Assembly (NCBI GenBank): GCA_016712885.1
Contig: JADJQF010000004.1
Span: forward strand, 372,001 to 436,000
Source of the DNA: Candidatus Flexicrinis proximus
Lineage (GTDB): Bacteria > Chloroflexota > Anaerolineae > Aggregatilineales > Phototrophicaceae
Reading direction: 5' to 3'
Length of the DNA stretch: 64,000 nucleotides
A model generated the notes under the pieces. That model made no database searches. It was not told the DNA's origin and was given only the letters and a program-made list of their open reading frames with translations. Shown piece after piece: positions 1 through 9,526 of the stretch; positions within the stretch are counted from its first letter, which is position 1; every line of letters begins with the position of its first letter. The position numbers were made by a program, and so were the translations under genes.

Positions 1-3000
1 CCGCACGGCTGCGCTTGGTTCAGCGCGATATGCTCCGCTCCTTTGCAGACCTGATCACGCGGCGGCAGGACCTCTATCTGGGTGTCCGCTATCTTACGTC
101 TGGAAATCAGGTGTGGGGCGAAGCACTCAATCTGGGCGGTCAGGTGACTCTCAACACGCAGTACCGCCTGCGTACTCCAGAAGAAGCCGATGTTACCTAT
201 CAGAAACTAGCCACTGCCCCAAGCACCCAACCCGAACTAGGCCCCAGCAACCCGCAGGCCGGTTCGTTCACCATGTATCTGAATGTCCCCGGCGGCGTAG
301 GCGGGCTTATTCAGGTTGAAATGAACCTGACTGCGCTGAATTCGATCCTTGATGAAGTCGTTGGTGCCGACAGTTCGCTCTTCGCACAGGATCGTGTTCT
401 GCTGCTGGTCAATGCCCTGAACGACGGACTGGCGTTTTCAGACGAGGATGCCGACTTCACCAGCGCCCAAGCCCTGTTGGGAGAGACTGAGGGGGCGTTC
501 ACTGATGTTTCAGTCGGCAGCGAACTATTCTCCACACAGACAATAGATCCCTACAGAGGCGCCGATATTCCGTGGCGTCTGACTCTGCGCGACAATTCCG
601 CAGCCCTTCTGGCCGATGCAAACAATATCTCGATTATTGCAGCGCTCATTACGCTTGGCGTGGGTATCGCTGCAATCTTCCTTACAGACGCGATGCTTGC
701 CAGCGCCCTGCGGCCTTATGAGACCGCGGTTCACTCCGCCGCCGAACGGCTGCAAACTGCCGAAGTCAACCGTGTGAGTACCGCACAGGTGAGGGCAGTA
801 ACCCCGGAGGCATCTTCTCCGCCCCCCTCGCAGGGGGACGACCAGATTTCCGAACTCATGAGTGCGATCGATGTCGCCGCGGCACGCATTTCGCAGCTCA
901 GTCTCGATCTCGACGACACCGTCAAGCGGCGCAACCGTGAAATTGAAGTCGCCAGCCGCATTGGCCGTGAAACCGCCGGGCTGATTGATATCGATGAATT
1001 GGTGAACCGGGCTATTCAGTTCATCAGTCACGAAATGAACTTCTATCATACGCAGGTTTTCCTCCTGGATGACGTGGGACAGAATGCGGTATTGGCCTAC
1101 AGTCAGGGGGAGTCCGGACGAAAAATGCTCGAACAAGGGCATAAGATCCGGGTTGGCACTCCAACCGTCATTGGCCGTACGGTCTCCGGCAAGCAGCCCA
1201 TCATCGTTAACGACACGCGCGACCCGCAGAGCAAGCACGGCTTTAATGCATTGCTGCCGTTAACCCGCGCGGAGATGGGGCTGCCGCTGATTGTCGGTAA
1301 CAAAGTCATCGGCGCGTTGGACATCCAGGCCAGCGACTCCAATGCGTTCCAGGAGCAGGATCTTCCGGTCTATACTCTGCTGGCGGATCAACTCGCAACC
1401 GCTATCAACAAAGCCCAGCTCGTCCAGCAAACCCAGCAGCGCGTAGAGCAGATCAATACGCTTAATCGCCAGCTGACCCGCGAAGCGTGGGAGTCGTTCG
1501 ATGACCCGCTCTCGGAAGAATATCACCTAAACTACGACCTCATGAAAGTGCAGTCCGACGAGGACAACGCAGGGGAAGGTCGGGTTGGCATCAGTGTGCC
1601 GATCAGTGTGCGTGGCGAAGTAATCGGTGAACTTACCGCCGAGCCGGACGCTGATGAGCCAATGACCGAGGTTCATCACACGGTACTGCGGGCAGTTGCA
1701 GACCGTGTCGCGCTGGCCGTCGAAAACGCACGCCTGTTTACGGAATCCCAGAATAACCTATCTGAAACACGGGCGTTGTATACGCTCAGCCGTAACCTCT
1801 CTGAAGCCCAGACTCTCGCAGGCGTCGTGGACGCTGTTCATGCGACGACGATGGCAGACGCGCATCGCAGCCAGATCTGGATCTTCGACGCCCCGGCAGG
1901 CGAGATTAAGCCGAACGGCGCCGTCATACGTGCCGACCGCTACAGCCCGTCCGCCCGCACAACCAGCAAACGCCCCACGCCGATGGACGGCAACGAAATA
2001 CGCATGTCCGAACTGCCTTTCCTGCAGGACCTGGCGTACGGCTCGATTGTCACGCTGGAAGATGTCGAGCACGACGAACGGCTCGACGACTCGACGCGGC
2101 AGTTGTTCCGCCAGCTGGCGTGTGGCTCGGCGCTGATTCTGCCGCTGTTCGTACGTGAAGAATGGTTCGGGGTTGCGCTGTTCGGCTTCCCGCTCCCTCG
2201 CGTATTCAGTGGCCGCGATATGCGGCTGTTCCCCGCCCTGATCGACCCGGTCAGCATCGCCTGCGATAACCTGCTGCTGCTCGAACGTAACGAACTCACC
2301 AGCGCGCGTAACGAAAGCCTGTATGCTGCCAGCCGCATTATCAATACGGCACGCGACTTCAGCGATCTGATCAGTGCCGCGCTGGCGACCACCACCGATA
2401 CCAAGGTGAATTTCAGTCTCGCGCTGCTGGAAGGCGAGCCGGACGAGACGGGCTGGCCGGCATCACAGCGTGTCGTTGCCTACAGCGAGAACCTGGCTGT
2501 TCAGCAGGTCAATTTCCGTCACCGCATTCGTGTCTTTGCCGACTCGCCGATGCGTAACCGGGAACCTGAGCTTATGCTGGATGCCGACGGCTCCTCGCCC
2601 ACACTCTCTCAGCGCGTACCGTGGCTGCCTGATCCTCAGGCGATCCGCTTTATCGCGCTCTACCCACTGTTTAGCGGCAACACCCCTATCGCATTGCTGT
2701 ATGTCACTTCCTCCGAGCCGCGTCAGCTGTCCAACGAAGACAACGTGGTCTATCGGGCGATCACCAGCCAGATGTCCACACAGCTGGAAAACCGCCGTCT
2801 GCTCGAATCGACGGAGCAGGCGCTGGAAGAAACCCGCCGTCTGTATATCGCCACCCGCGCAATCTCATCGGCGCAGACCACAAACGATATCTTCGAAGCC
2901 ACGGTCGACCACCTGGCACGTCCATTGGTGGCTGCAACCCGCGATGCCCCGCAGGATCTGCGGATTATGATCTGGCTGGCCTTCCCCGAACCGCGCCAGT

Positions 3001-6000
3001 CAGCCAATTACCTCCAGCTCGCGCATGAATGGTCGAATGATGGCTCTGCTTCGCGCATCGTTGACAGCGGCGAGAAGCGTCTCTTCCGCCGCGAAGAACT
3101 GCCGATAGTCGATCTGGTCATGGGCGCCGTGGGGCCGGTAATGTTGAACGTTACCGATGCGATCGACGAGGAAGACCCCGCCGCCGCCGTCGCGAATACG
3201 CTGCACGCCAATGGCGCGGCGGTTGCCCTGATTGTGCCGGTCGAGTCCCATGGATACTGGTTCGGGGCGCTGGTTGCCCAGAGCAACCGCGCGGACGGCC
3301 TGACCGACCGCTATTCGAGCTTCATGCAAACCACAGCCGGCCAGCTCGGTCTTGCGCTGGAAAACAAGCTGCTGTTTGAAAACGCCCGTACAGAAGCCCA
3401 ACGCGCGTTTGCTCTCGCTGAAGCGGCGCAGCTCGCCAATCAGGTCGGCGTCGACTTTGAAGAATCGATCGACCAGGTTATCCGCCGTGTGGCTGAGGCC
3501 GCGAACTTCGACCGCTGGCATCTGGGAATCTTTGAGCCGCGCGAGAACTCGCTCAACACAATTACGGCGCATCTTCCCGGCTATGAGCAGATGGTCATAA
3601 GCCGCCTGCGCCCGACGGACGCACACCCGCTGACCTCTGCCATGCGCCTCGAACAACCACTCACCATCAACGACACGCACTCGCTTCCAGAAATCTACCG
3701 GGCCGTCTACGGTAAATGCATTGCCGCGCCAATTCGCCTCGGAGCGACCTCAATGGGTGGTCTGATCCTCGGACGCGCTGGCGACCTGGGGGACATGGAC
3801 GAAGCCGATCAACGGCTTGTGACTACACTGGCAACTCAGATCGCCGTCGCGCTGGAAAACCGGCGTCTGTTCCTGCAGGCACAAGCTGAGCAGAAGACGC
3901 TGTCTTCAACGCTGGCGACCCTTCCCGCAGGTGTCATCGTGCTCGATCAGCGCACGCTTGAACCGATCATCACCAATGAGCTGGCACGTGAACTGCTGGG
4001 AGATAAAGTAACCCTCCCCTTCAGCGTTGAGAATTATAAGCTGTTCCGCAGCGGCACAAAGGAGGCCTATCCTGACGACGGGCTGTGCGTGTATATCACG
4101 CAGTCGAGCAACGAACCGGCCTTCAATGACGATATCGCTATTGCAACCGAAAAAGGCGATGTCGACCTGCTGTTGAGCGCCGCGCCGGTCGCGAACGTGG
4201 CGGGCGCCACCAGCGCGATCGTTATGACCTTCTCTGACATTTCGAACCTGCGTGCGCTTGAACGGTCGCTCCAGGATGTCCTGAACGAAACTGTCACGAT
4301 TTACGGCGCGCAAAGCCGGCTTTCACAGGCAGACCAGTTGGACGATGCGCTCGACGTACTGATCTTCGAACTCCAGAACCTTGGTATGGACGAGGCGTAT
4401 ATCGTGCTGCGTGACCTGGCGACCGGACGCCTGCGTGAAGCAAGGGGTGTCCGCACGCCGCTGGAAAGCGCCGACGCGCTCAAGAGCGTGCTGGATAACC
4501 ATGACGTCCGTTATATCGAACGGGTGAGTGCGACGGTTGGGGAACAGGCTGAGACGGAACTCGAGCGTCTTGGCATTCAGTCTTTGATGAGTGTCCCGCT
4601 TAGCTCGTCGATCAGCGATGCCCCGGTAGGGTGGCTGCTACTGGGATCGCGTCAATCCCGCGCATTCAGCAGCGATCTCCAGCGGTTGGTAACGCAGATC
4701 GGAGAAGTTTCGTCAACTGCCATCGACAACCGTCTGCTGTTCCAGCAAACGGAAGCCGCGCTCCAGGAAAGTGCGTCTCTCTATCAGGCGTCGCGCGCGC
4801 TGAGCAACGCGACTTCAGCGCCGGAAGTACTGGATGCACTCGTCAATACGATTCTCAACGAAGAGTACAGCCATGCGTTTGTGGCCCAGCTGAACGGCGC
4901 GCGCTGGGACAGCACCGGCGCGTTGGTGACGATCACGGCCGAATGGCTGCGCGAGAGTGAAAATGTGCTGTTAGGCAGCATTTTCTCTGCTGAGGAATTC
5001 CCGATTTGGGCCGCCCTGCGCGTGCCGGAAGTCATCACGGTCGAGGACACGGAAAACCCGGAAGTTAGCACGACGCTGCGCCGCTATAACGTCGATCCCA
5101 CCTTGGGTTCTACCATTAACGCGCGTGCATTCGCGGTGATCCCGCTGCGCGTTGCCGCCCGTCAGATCGGCGCAATCTGGATCGGCATCGACAATCCGCG
5201 CAGTTTCAGCGACACCGAAAAACGTATCTTCCAGTCGTTCGGCGAGCAGGCCTCACTCTCGCTCGACTCTGCGCTGCTGCTCGAACAGACGAACCGCCGC
5301 GCGCAGCAGCTGGAAACCTCCGCGCAGGTGTCCAACGCTGCCGGCCAGATTCTGGAGCTCTCCTCGCTTTTGCCGCAGATTGTGGATCTGGTGCGCGACA
5401 GCTTCGGCTACGATCATGCCCAGATCTTCCTGCTTGACGAAGCCAACGAATACGCAGAACTTCGTGCATCTACCGGTGAGGCCGGAAAACAGCTCCTCAG
5501 CATCCGGCACAAACTGCGCAAAGGTTCCACTTCGGTAATCGGCCAGGTAACCGCCTCCGGACGTCCGGTGATCGCGCAAGACACTTCGGAACAAGGCGTC
5601 GTGCATGCACCGAACCCCTACCTGCCGGATACGCGCTCGGAAATGGCGCTGCCGCTAGTCATGAAAGGCAAGGTGATTGGCGCGCTGGATGTGCAGTCCA
5701 AGCAGGCGAATGCATTCCATCGAGAGGATATCGCGGCGCTGACCACACTGGCCGCGCAGATCTCGGTCGCTATCGACAATGCGAACCTGTATCAGGCAGC
5801 GCAGGATCAGGCGGATCGGATGGGTCTGCTGTTCGAAGTCACAACGGCTGCTGCGGCGGCGACCTCGCTGCGAGAGGCGCTCCAGCGCGTGGCCGATAAC
5901 CTGTACGGGTCACTGTCGGCCCGTGCGGTTGCTGTGTACCTGAAGCGCCAGTATCAGGATCATCTTGGCAACACGTTCACGGCGCTGGAAGTCGACGCGG

Positions 6001-7919
6001 TGTCCGGGTTTGGCGTAGAAAACGACGACGTCCTGCGGGTCAAACTGACCGAGCGCGGGGGCGGCGCCCTGGTTCAGGCGGCCCGGCGCCAGACGCTGAT
6101 GGTTGTGCAGGATCTACAGATCGACACTGCCTATAAACCGCTGGCACCGGAATCGCGTTCTGCGGTACTGGTGCCGCTGGCCAGCGCCGGCGAACTGCTG
6201 GGCATGATCGTTCTGGAAGGCCAGCGCCCCAACGAATTCGACGACGAGACGATCCAACTGCTGCAAACGTTAAGCGGTTCGCTCACCGCGGTCGTGCAGA
6301 ACGGCCAGCTGCTGGAACGCCTGACGGCAGCCAACGACGAACTCCGCGAACTGGACCGGCTCAAGAGCGATTTCCTGGCGAATATGTCGCATGAGCTGCG
6401 TACACCGCTCAATTCGATCATTGGTTTTAGCCGGATGATGCTCAAAGGCATGTCCGGCCCGCTCACCGACATGCAGGAAGCCGATCTCAGCACAATCTTC
6501 GGATCCGGGCAGCATCTGCTCACGGTCATTAACGATATCCTGGATCAGGCGAAGATCGCAGCCGGCAAGATGACGATCAGCGTCGAGCAGTTCGATATCA
6601 GGCCTGAAATCGAGGCAGTCCGTTCGATCGCGATTGGTCTGGTCAAAGACAAGCCGATTGATCTGCGCGTCGAGGTCTCCAATAACCTGCCCATGGTGTT
6701 TGGGGATAAGGTGCGCGTCCGTCAGGTGCTCCTAAACCTGGTGTCGAACTCATCAAAGTTCACCCGGCAAGGTTCCGTTACGATCCGCGCGTACGCGCTT
6801 GAAGAGAACAGTACCAAGATGGTGCATGTCGACGTGACCGATACCGGCATCGGTATTGCGCCGCAGGATATGGACTTGCTGTTTGAACCTTTCCGGCAGG
6901 TCGACTCGTCGCTGACGCGAACGGCAGGCGGTACCGGCCTCGGTTTGCCAATCGCACGTTCCCTCATGGAGCTGATGGGCGGCGAACTCACGGTGAACAG
7001 CCAGGTCAATGTCGGTTCGACCTTCAGCATCACGATCCCGACCGAGATCAGCGAGAAACCAGAAGATGAAGCGCCAGCGGCCCCTTCGGAAACAACGATC
7101 GCCGCGCCGCCACCGATGCCGAAGCCTCTTCCGGTCACCGGCCCGTTGGTCCTCCCGCCGATGCCGCTTGAACTTAAGCGTCAGATCGTCGCGATCGAGG
7201 ACAATCCGGATATGGTTGACCAGTTCCGCCGCTCGCTCCAGCGCGAAGGTTGGGAAATCATCGTTTGCGGTTCCGCCCTGGAAGCGCGCGCGGTTGTACC
7301 AGCCATGCAGCCGACGCTGATCCTGCTGGATGTCGACTTCGACGGTGGGACGGGCTGGGAACTGCTGGACGAATTCGTCAGCCGCGACGACACGGCCGAT
7401 ATTCCAGTGATCGTGGCAACCCTGAGCGAGGATCGTGATCGCGCAATGGATAAAGGGGCATTCGCGTTCCTGCAGCGGCCCTATTCGCCCGATGTGCTGC
7501 TGGAAGCCGTGACCCGTGCCGAGAAGACTTCGAACGTGCCACGCATTCTGCTGATCGACGATCAGGATGATGCGCTGCGGTTGCTCGGTCAACTCCTCCG
7601 CGAACACGGCGTCTTCAAAGTCTACACGGCGCGCAGTGGGGTAGAAGGGCTGCAACAGGTCGCGTTCCGCCATCCGAACCTGATTATCCTTGACCTGCGA
7701 ATGCCAGAAATGGATGGTTTTGCCGTCCTCAAGGAACTGCGTGAGAATCCGGAGACCATGAATATCCCGGTGATGGTCGTCACCAGCGAAACAACGCTGC
7801 GTGAGGATGAGCGGCAGCAGCTCCAGCAGGTGCGGGTGCTGCCCAAAGCCGAGATCACGCAAACTGAGTATGCTTCATTCCTCAAGGGTGTGAGCGAGAA
7901 ACTCGGACGGCAGAACTAG
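1..7919 (+). CDS. giant multi-GAF hybrid sensor histidine kinase (5' partial)
   Basis: The reading frame is open to the window's first bases and the first start-like codon is TTG at 15, so the true N-terminus probably lies upstream. Counting from 15 there are 2634 residues. An extracytoplasmic sensor region is followed by a membrane segment at about 203-228 and a linker. About nine GAF-like units follow (roughly 320-470, 590-755, 765-935, 940-1115, 1130-1290, 1425-1580, 1590-1755, 1760-1925, 1930-2095), with a PAS-like unit near 1295-1420. The HisKA motif NMSHELRTPLN has its phospho-accepting His near 2126. The HATPase boxes are NLVSNSSKFT, DTGIGI and GGTGLGL. Two receiver domains (from about 2390 and 2510) carry ILLDVD and LIILDLRMPEMDG. 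A membrane sensor kinase with phosphorelay output is clear; its ligand is unknown. The first and eighth GAF units resemble each other most, suggesting internal duplication. Confidence 0.93.
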   Translation, partial: ARLRLVQRDMLRSFADLITRRQDLYLGVRYLTSGNQVWGEALNLGGQVTLNTQYRLRTPEEADVTYQKLATAPSTQPELGPSNPQAGSFTMYLNVPGGVGGLIQVEMNLTALNSILDEVVGADSSLFAQDRVLLLVNALNDGLAFSDEDADFTSAQALLGETEGAFTDVSVGSELFSTQTIDPYRGADIPWRLTLRDNSAALLADANNISIIAALITLGVGIAAIFLTDAMLASALRPYETAVHSAAERLQTAEVNRVSTAQVRAVTPEASSPPPSQGDDQISELMSAIDVAAARISQLSLDLDDTVKRRNREIEVASRIGRETAGLIDIDELVNRAIQFISHEMNFYHTQVFLLDDVGQNAVLAYSQGESGRKMLEQGHKIRVGTPTVIGRTVSGKQPIIVNDTRDPQSKHGFNALLPLTRAEMGLPLIVGNKVIGALDIQASDSNAFQEQDLPVYTLLADQLATAINKAQLVQQTQQRVEQINTLNRQLTREAWESFDDPLSEEYHLNYDLMKVQSDEDNAGEGRVGISVPISVRGEVIGELTAEPDADEPMTEVHHTVLRAVADRVALAVENARLFTESQNNLSETRALYTLSRNLSEAQTLAGVVDAVHATTMADAHRSQIWIFDAPAGEIKPNGAVIRADRYSPSARTTSKRPTPMDGNEIRMSELPFLQDLAYGSIVTLEDVEHDERLDDSTRQLFRQLACGSALILPLFVREEWFGVALFGFPLPRVFSGRDMRLFPALIDPVSIACDNLLLLERNELTSARNESLYAASRIINTARDFSDLISAALATTTDTKVNFSLALLEGEPDETGWPASQRVVAYSENLAVQQVNFRHRIRVFADSPMRNREPELMLDADGSSPTLSQRVPWLPDPQAIRFIALYPLFSGNTPIALLYVTSSEPRQLSNEDNVVYRAITSQMSTQLENRRLLESTEQALEETRRLYIATRAISSAQTTNDIFEATVDHLARPLVAATRDAPQDLRIMIWLAFPEPRQSANYLQLAHEWSNDGSASRIVDSGEKRLFRREELPIVDLVMGAVGPVMLNVTDAIDEEDPAAAVANTLHANGAAVALIVPVESHGYWFGALVAQSNRADGLTDRYSSFMQTTAGQLGLALENKLLFENARTEAQRAFALAEAAQLANQVGVDFEESIDQVIRRVAEAANFDRWHLGIFEPRENSLNTITAHLPGYEQMVISRLRPTDAHPLTSAMRLEQPLTINDTHSLPEIYRAVYGKCIAAPIRLGATSMGGLILGRAGDLGDMDEADQRLVTTLATQIAVALENRRLFLQAQAEQKTLSSTLATLPAGVIVLDQRTLEPIITNELARELLGDKVTLPFSVENYKLFRSGTKEAYPDDGLCVYITQSSNEPAFNDDIAIATEKGDVDLLLSAAPVANVAGATSAIVMTFSDISNLRALERSLQDVLNETVTIYGAQSRLSQADQLDDALDVLIFELQNLGMDEAYIVLRDLATGRLREARGVRTPLESADALKSVLDNHDVRYIERVSATVGEQAETELERLGIQSLMSVPLSSSISDAPVGWLLLGSRQSRAFSSDLQRLVTQIGEVSSTAIDNRLLFQQTEAALQESASLYQASRALSNATSAPEVLDALVNTILNEEYSHAFVAQLNGARWDSTGALVTITAEWLRESENVLLGSIFSAEEFPIWAALRVPEVITVEDTENPEVSTTLRRYNVDPTLGSTINARAFAVIPLRVAARQIGAIWIGIDNPRSFSDTEKRIFQSFGEQASLSLDSALLLEQTNRRAQQLETSAQVSNAAGQILELSSLLPQIVDLVRDSFGYDHAQIFLLDEANEYAELRASTGEAGKQLLSIRHKLRKGSTSVIGQVTASGRPVIAQDTSEQGVVHAPNPYLPDTRSEMALPLVMKGKVIGALDVQSKQANAFHREDIAALTTLAAQISVAIDNANLYQAAQDQADRMGLLFEVTTAAAAATSLREALQRVADNLYGSLSARAVAVYLKRQYQDHLGNTFTALEVDAVSGFGVENDDVLRVKLTERGGGALVQAARRQTLMVVQDLQIDTAYKPLAPESRSAVLVPLASAGELLGMIVLEGQRPNEFDDETIQLLQTLSGSLTAVVQNGQLLERLTAANDELRELDRLKSDFLANMSHELRTPLNSIIGFSRMMLKGMSGPLTDMQEADLSTIFGSGQHLLTVINDILDQAKIAAGKMTISVEQFDIRPEIEAVRSIAIGLVKDKPIDLRVEVSNNLPMVFGDKVRVRQVLLNLVSNSSKFTRQGSVTIRAYALEENSTKMVHVDVTDTGIGIAPQDMDLLFEPFRQVDSSLTRTAGGTGLGLPIARSLMELMGGELTVNSQVNVGSTFSITIPTEISEKPEDEAPAAPSETTIAAPPPMPKPLPVTGPLVLPPMPLELKRQIVAIEDNPDMVDQFRRSLQREGWEIIVCGSALEARAVVPAMQPTLILLDVDFDGGTGWELLDEFVSRDDTADIPVIVATLSEDRDRAMDKGAFAFLQRPYSPDVLLEAVTRAEKTSNVPRILLIDDQDDALRLLGQLLREHGVFKVYTARSGVEGLQQVAFRHPNLIILDLRMPEMDGFAVLKELRENPETMNIPVMVVTSETTLREDERQQLQQVRVLPKAEITQTEYASFLKGVSEKLGRQN

Positions 7920-8105
7920 AGCGTGTTATGCACTTAGTTTGTGGAGGCGCTGCCTCCACACCTCCGCGAGGGACTTGCGCCCCTCGACCCCTCGTCTGCG
8001 ATTTTGTGGCGTGTGCGCCACAAAATCGCTGTGGGAGGTGCAGGAGTGCAAATTCTTGCCGGGGTTTGGGGTGGAACCCCATCGGAAGTGCACAACACGC
8101 TCTAG
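7916..8105. repeat. palindromic MITE-like element with 20-bp terminal inverted repeats
   Basis: The left end CTAGAGCGTGTTATGCACTT (7916-7935) and the reverse complement of the right end (8086-8105) agree at 19 of 20 bases. The interior contains further hairpins: GTGGAGGC/GCCTCCAC near 7940-7960, GCGATTTTGTGGC/GCCACAAAATCGC near 8008-8030, and GGGGTT/AACCCC near 8060-8080. The left end overlaps the stop codon of the kinase gene, and the element separates that gene from its terminator. No convincing protein is encoded. I infer a non-autonomous mobile or palindromic repeat element; the outer CTAG could be part of the repeat or a target duplication. A partial copy of one end occurs at 48928-48941. 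Confidence 0.7.
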
Positions 8106-8139
8106 GCACGCCGAACAGCATCGCGGCGGCCGATTCAGC

Positions 8140-8174
8140 AAACCGGCGGTGGGGTATACTCACCGCCGGTTTTT
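8140..8174 (+). terminator. rho-independent terminator of the kinase gene
   Basis: A perfect 12-bp stem, AAACCGGCGGTG (8140-8151) with CACCGCCGGTTT (8161-8172), closes a 9-base loop and runs into TTTTT. The outer flanks can extend the stem further (AGCA/TGCT, CGGCCG/CGGCCG). It lies about 220 bp after the kinase stop because the palindromic element intervenes. Confidence 0.85.
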
Positions 8175-8223
8175 GCTGCCGGCCGCCAGTGTCTCGCTCA
8201 ATAAACAGTAGTCAGGTTCTGCG

Positions 8224-8934
8224 ATGATCGATGTGAAGGAAATCCGCGCGTTTCTCAACGGCGCTGCGGGTGGGGAAAAATCCGAACTGGCTGCGACGAA
8301 CTACACCGGTTCACCGCGTGTACATCTGGGAATCGGTGCTCCGGGGCTTCACGACTTTGTCGCGGAACTTATCACCGAGCATAAATCAGACCTGACCCTA
8401 GATGCGGCGATTCCGCTCCTGACCGCGCTCTATGCCGGCGAGACCGTGGAAGAGCCGATCCTGGCGGGTCTGCTGCTGGCAAAACTGCCCGGCTTCAGAC
8501 AGGCGCTATCACTGGAAATTCTCGAAGGCTGGCTCGATCAACTGACGGGATGGGTTGAAGTCGACTCGACCTGCCAATCGACCTTTCCGCCCAAGGAGTT
8601 ATATCAGAGGTGGGAAGACTGGTCGGCACTTCTTCGCCGCTTGAACGGGTCCCCCAATATCAATAAGCGCCGCGCAAGCCTCGTACTGTTGATCAGGACG
8701 GTGCGCGAATCGGATGATCCGCGCGGAATCGGCCTTGTGCTTGAATTGACCGAGCCGCTGAAGCACGAACGCGACAAACTGATCACCAAAGCGATCAGCT
8801 GGGTACTGCGTGAAGGCGCCAAACGCCACAGCGAGGCCGTCTCTGGGTATGTTGACACACATGCACGGGAGCTGGCGGCACATATCGTCCGCGAAGTCCG
8901 CGTGAAACTTGAGACGGGGAAGAAGAAGTCGTAG
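8224..8934 (+). CDS. AlkD-like DNA alkylation repair protein
   Basis: 236 residues, entirely helical in character, without signal peptide or membrane segment. The C-terminal half has the look of the AlkD/AlkC HEAT-like glycosylase fold: a W-x-x-W pair (WEDWSALLRRL), the S-P-N...KRRASLVLL stretch, and DKLITKAISWVLREGAKR near the end. These correspond to conserved helices that hold the alkylated base in AlkD. Members remove positively charged alkylpurines such as 3- or 7-methyl adducts from DNA. It is a single gene after a strong terminator, and the next gene is on the opposite strand. The N-terminal third is less typical, so the substrate is not certain; an uncharacterised HEAT-fold protein remains possible. 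Confidence 0.75.
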   Translation: MIDVKEIRAFLNGAAGGEKSELAATNYTGSPRVHLGIGAPGLHDFVAELITEHKSDLTLDAAIPLLTALYAGETVEEPILAGLLLAKLPGFRQALSLEILEGWLDQLTGWVEVDSTCQSTFPPKELYQRWEDWSALLRRLNGSPNINKRRASLVLLIRTVRESDDPRGIGLVLELTEPLKHERDKLITKAISWVLREGAKRHSEAVSGYVDTHARELAAHIVREVRVKLETGKKKS

Positions 8935-8966
8935 GGCTGCGGGCAGTCTGTCGGCGTGAGCGCGTG

Positions 8967-9524
8967 CTATGGCTTGATTGCGACGAACTGTGCAACCGGC
9001 CCGCCTTCCGTGTTCAGAAGAATGCGCCAACCGTCGAAAGCACTCGCGAGTTCATTGCCCAGCAAACAGAAGTCGGGATTGAAGTCCGGTTTTTCGTCCA
9101 GGTACTGCAGCGTATAAGTTTCGTAGATAATCCTGCCGCCCTGCTTGATCGACTCGGCGATCTCACCGAGAAGCCGGCGGTTCAGGAAGCGGAAGATACA
9201 GACGACGTCATATGCGGCGGGTTCGAGCGGGGTCGTATCCAGGTCCATCGACAGCAGATTGACTTTCCGGATTCCCCGGGCTGCCATTTCCTGCTGTGCC
9301 TGATCCAGCGCGACACGGCTGATGTCAATGATATCGACGGTGTAACCCTGTGTGGCAAGCCAGAGCCCGTTCTGCCCGCGACCGCCAGCCAGATCAAGCG
9401 CACGATTTGCGCCTTCGCGCGGGGCAGGGGTGTAGTCGAGCAGCAGCATATCCGGACGCGGGTACGGAGTATCGGCCTTCGACTTATAAGTTTGATTCCA
9501 CTTCGCCCGATCACGCGCGGACAT
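8967..9524 (-). CDS. class I SAM-dependent methyltransferase (TehB-like)
   Basis: 185 residues. The N-terminal W-N-x-x-Y segment (KWNQTYKSK) is typical of small TehB/UbiE-like methyltransferases. Motif I is ALDLAGGRGQNGLWLA, with the second strand DIIDIS and motif IV YDVVCIFRFLNR, followed by the R-x-LLGEIAESIKQGG helix and strand IIYETY. The glycine-rich loop reads AGGRG rather than DxGxG, so it is slightly atypical. The acceptor substrate cannot be told from sequence. The upstream gene on the same strand ends 3 bases before this one's start, so the two are probably cotranscribed with the PA14/SH3 gene pair. Confidence 0.85.
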   Translation of the reverse strand: MSARDRAKWNQTYKSKADTPYPRPDMLLLDYTPAPREGANRALDLAGGRGQNGLWLATQGYTVDIIDISRVALDQAQQEMAARGIRKVNLLSMDLDTTPLEPAAYDVVCIFRFLNRRLLGEIAESIKQGGRIIYETYTLQYLDEKPDFNPDFCLLGNELASAFDGWRILLNTEGGPVAQFVAIKP

Positions 9525-9526
9525 GC

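Noticed and set aside
6753..7862. 369-residue minus-strand open frame
   Set aside because: It lies antisense to the receiver domains of the kinase, lacks any family motif and has His/Arg-rich composition typical of a shadow frame.
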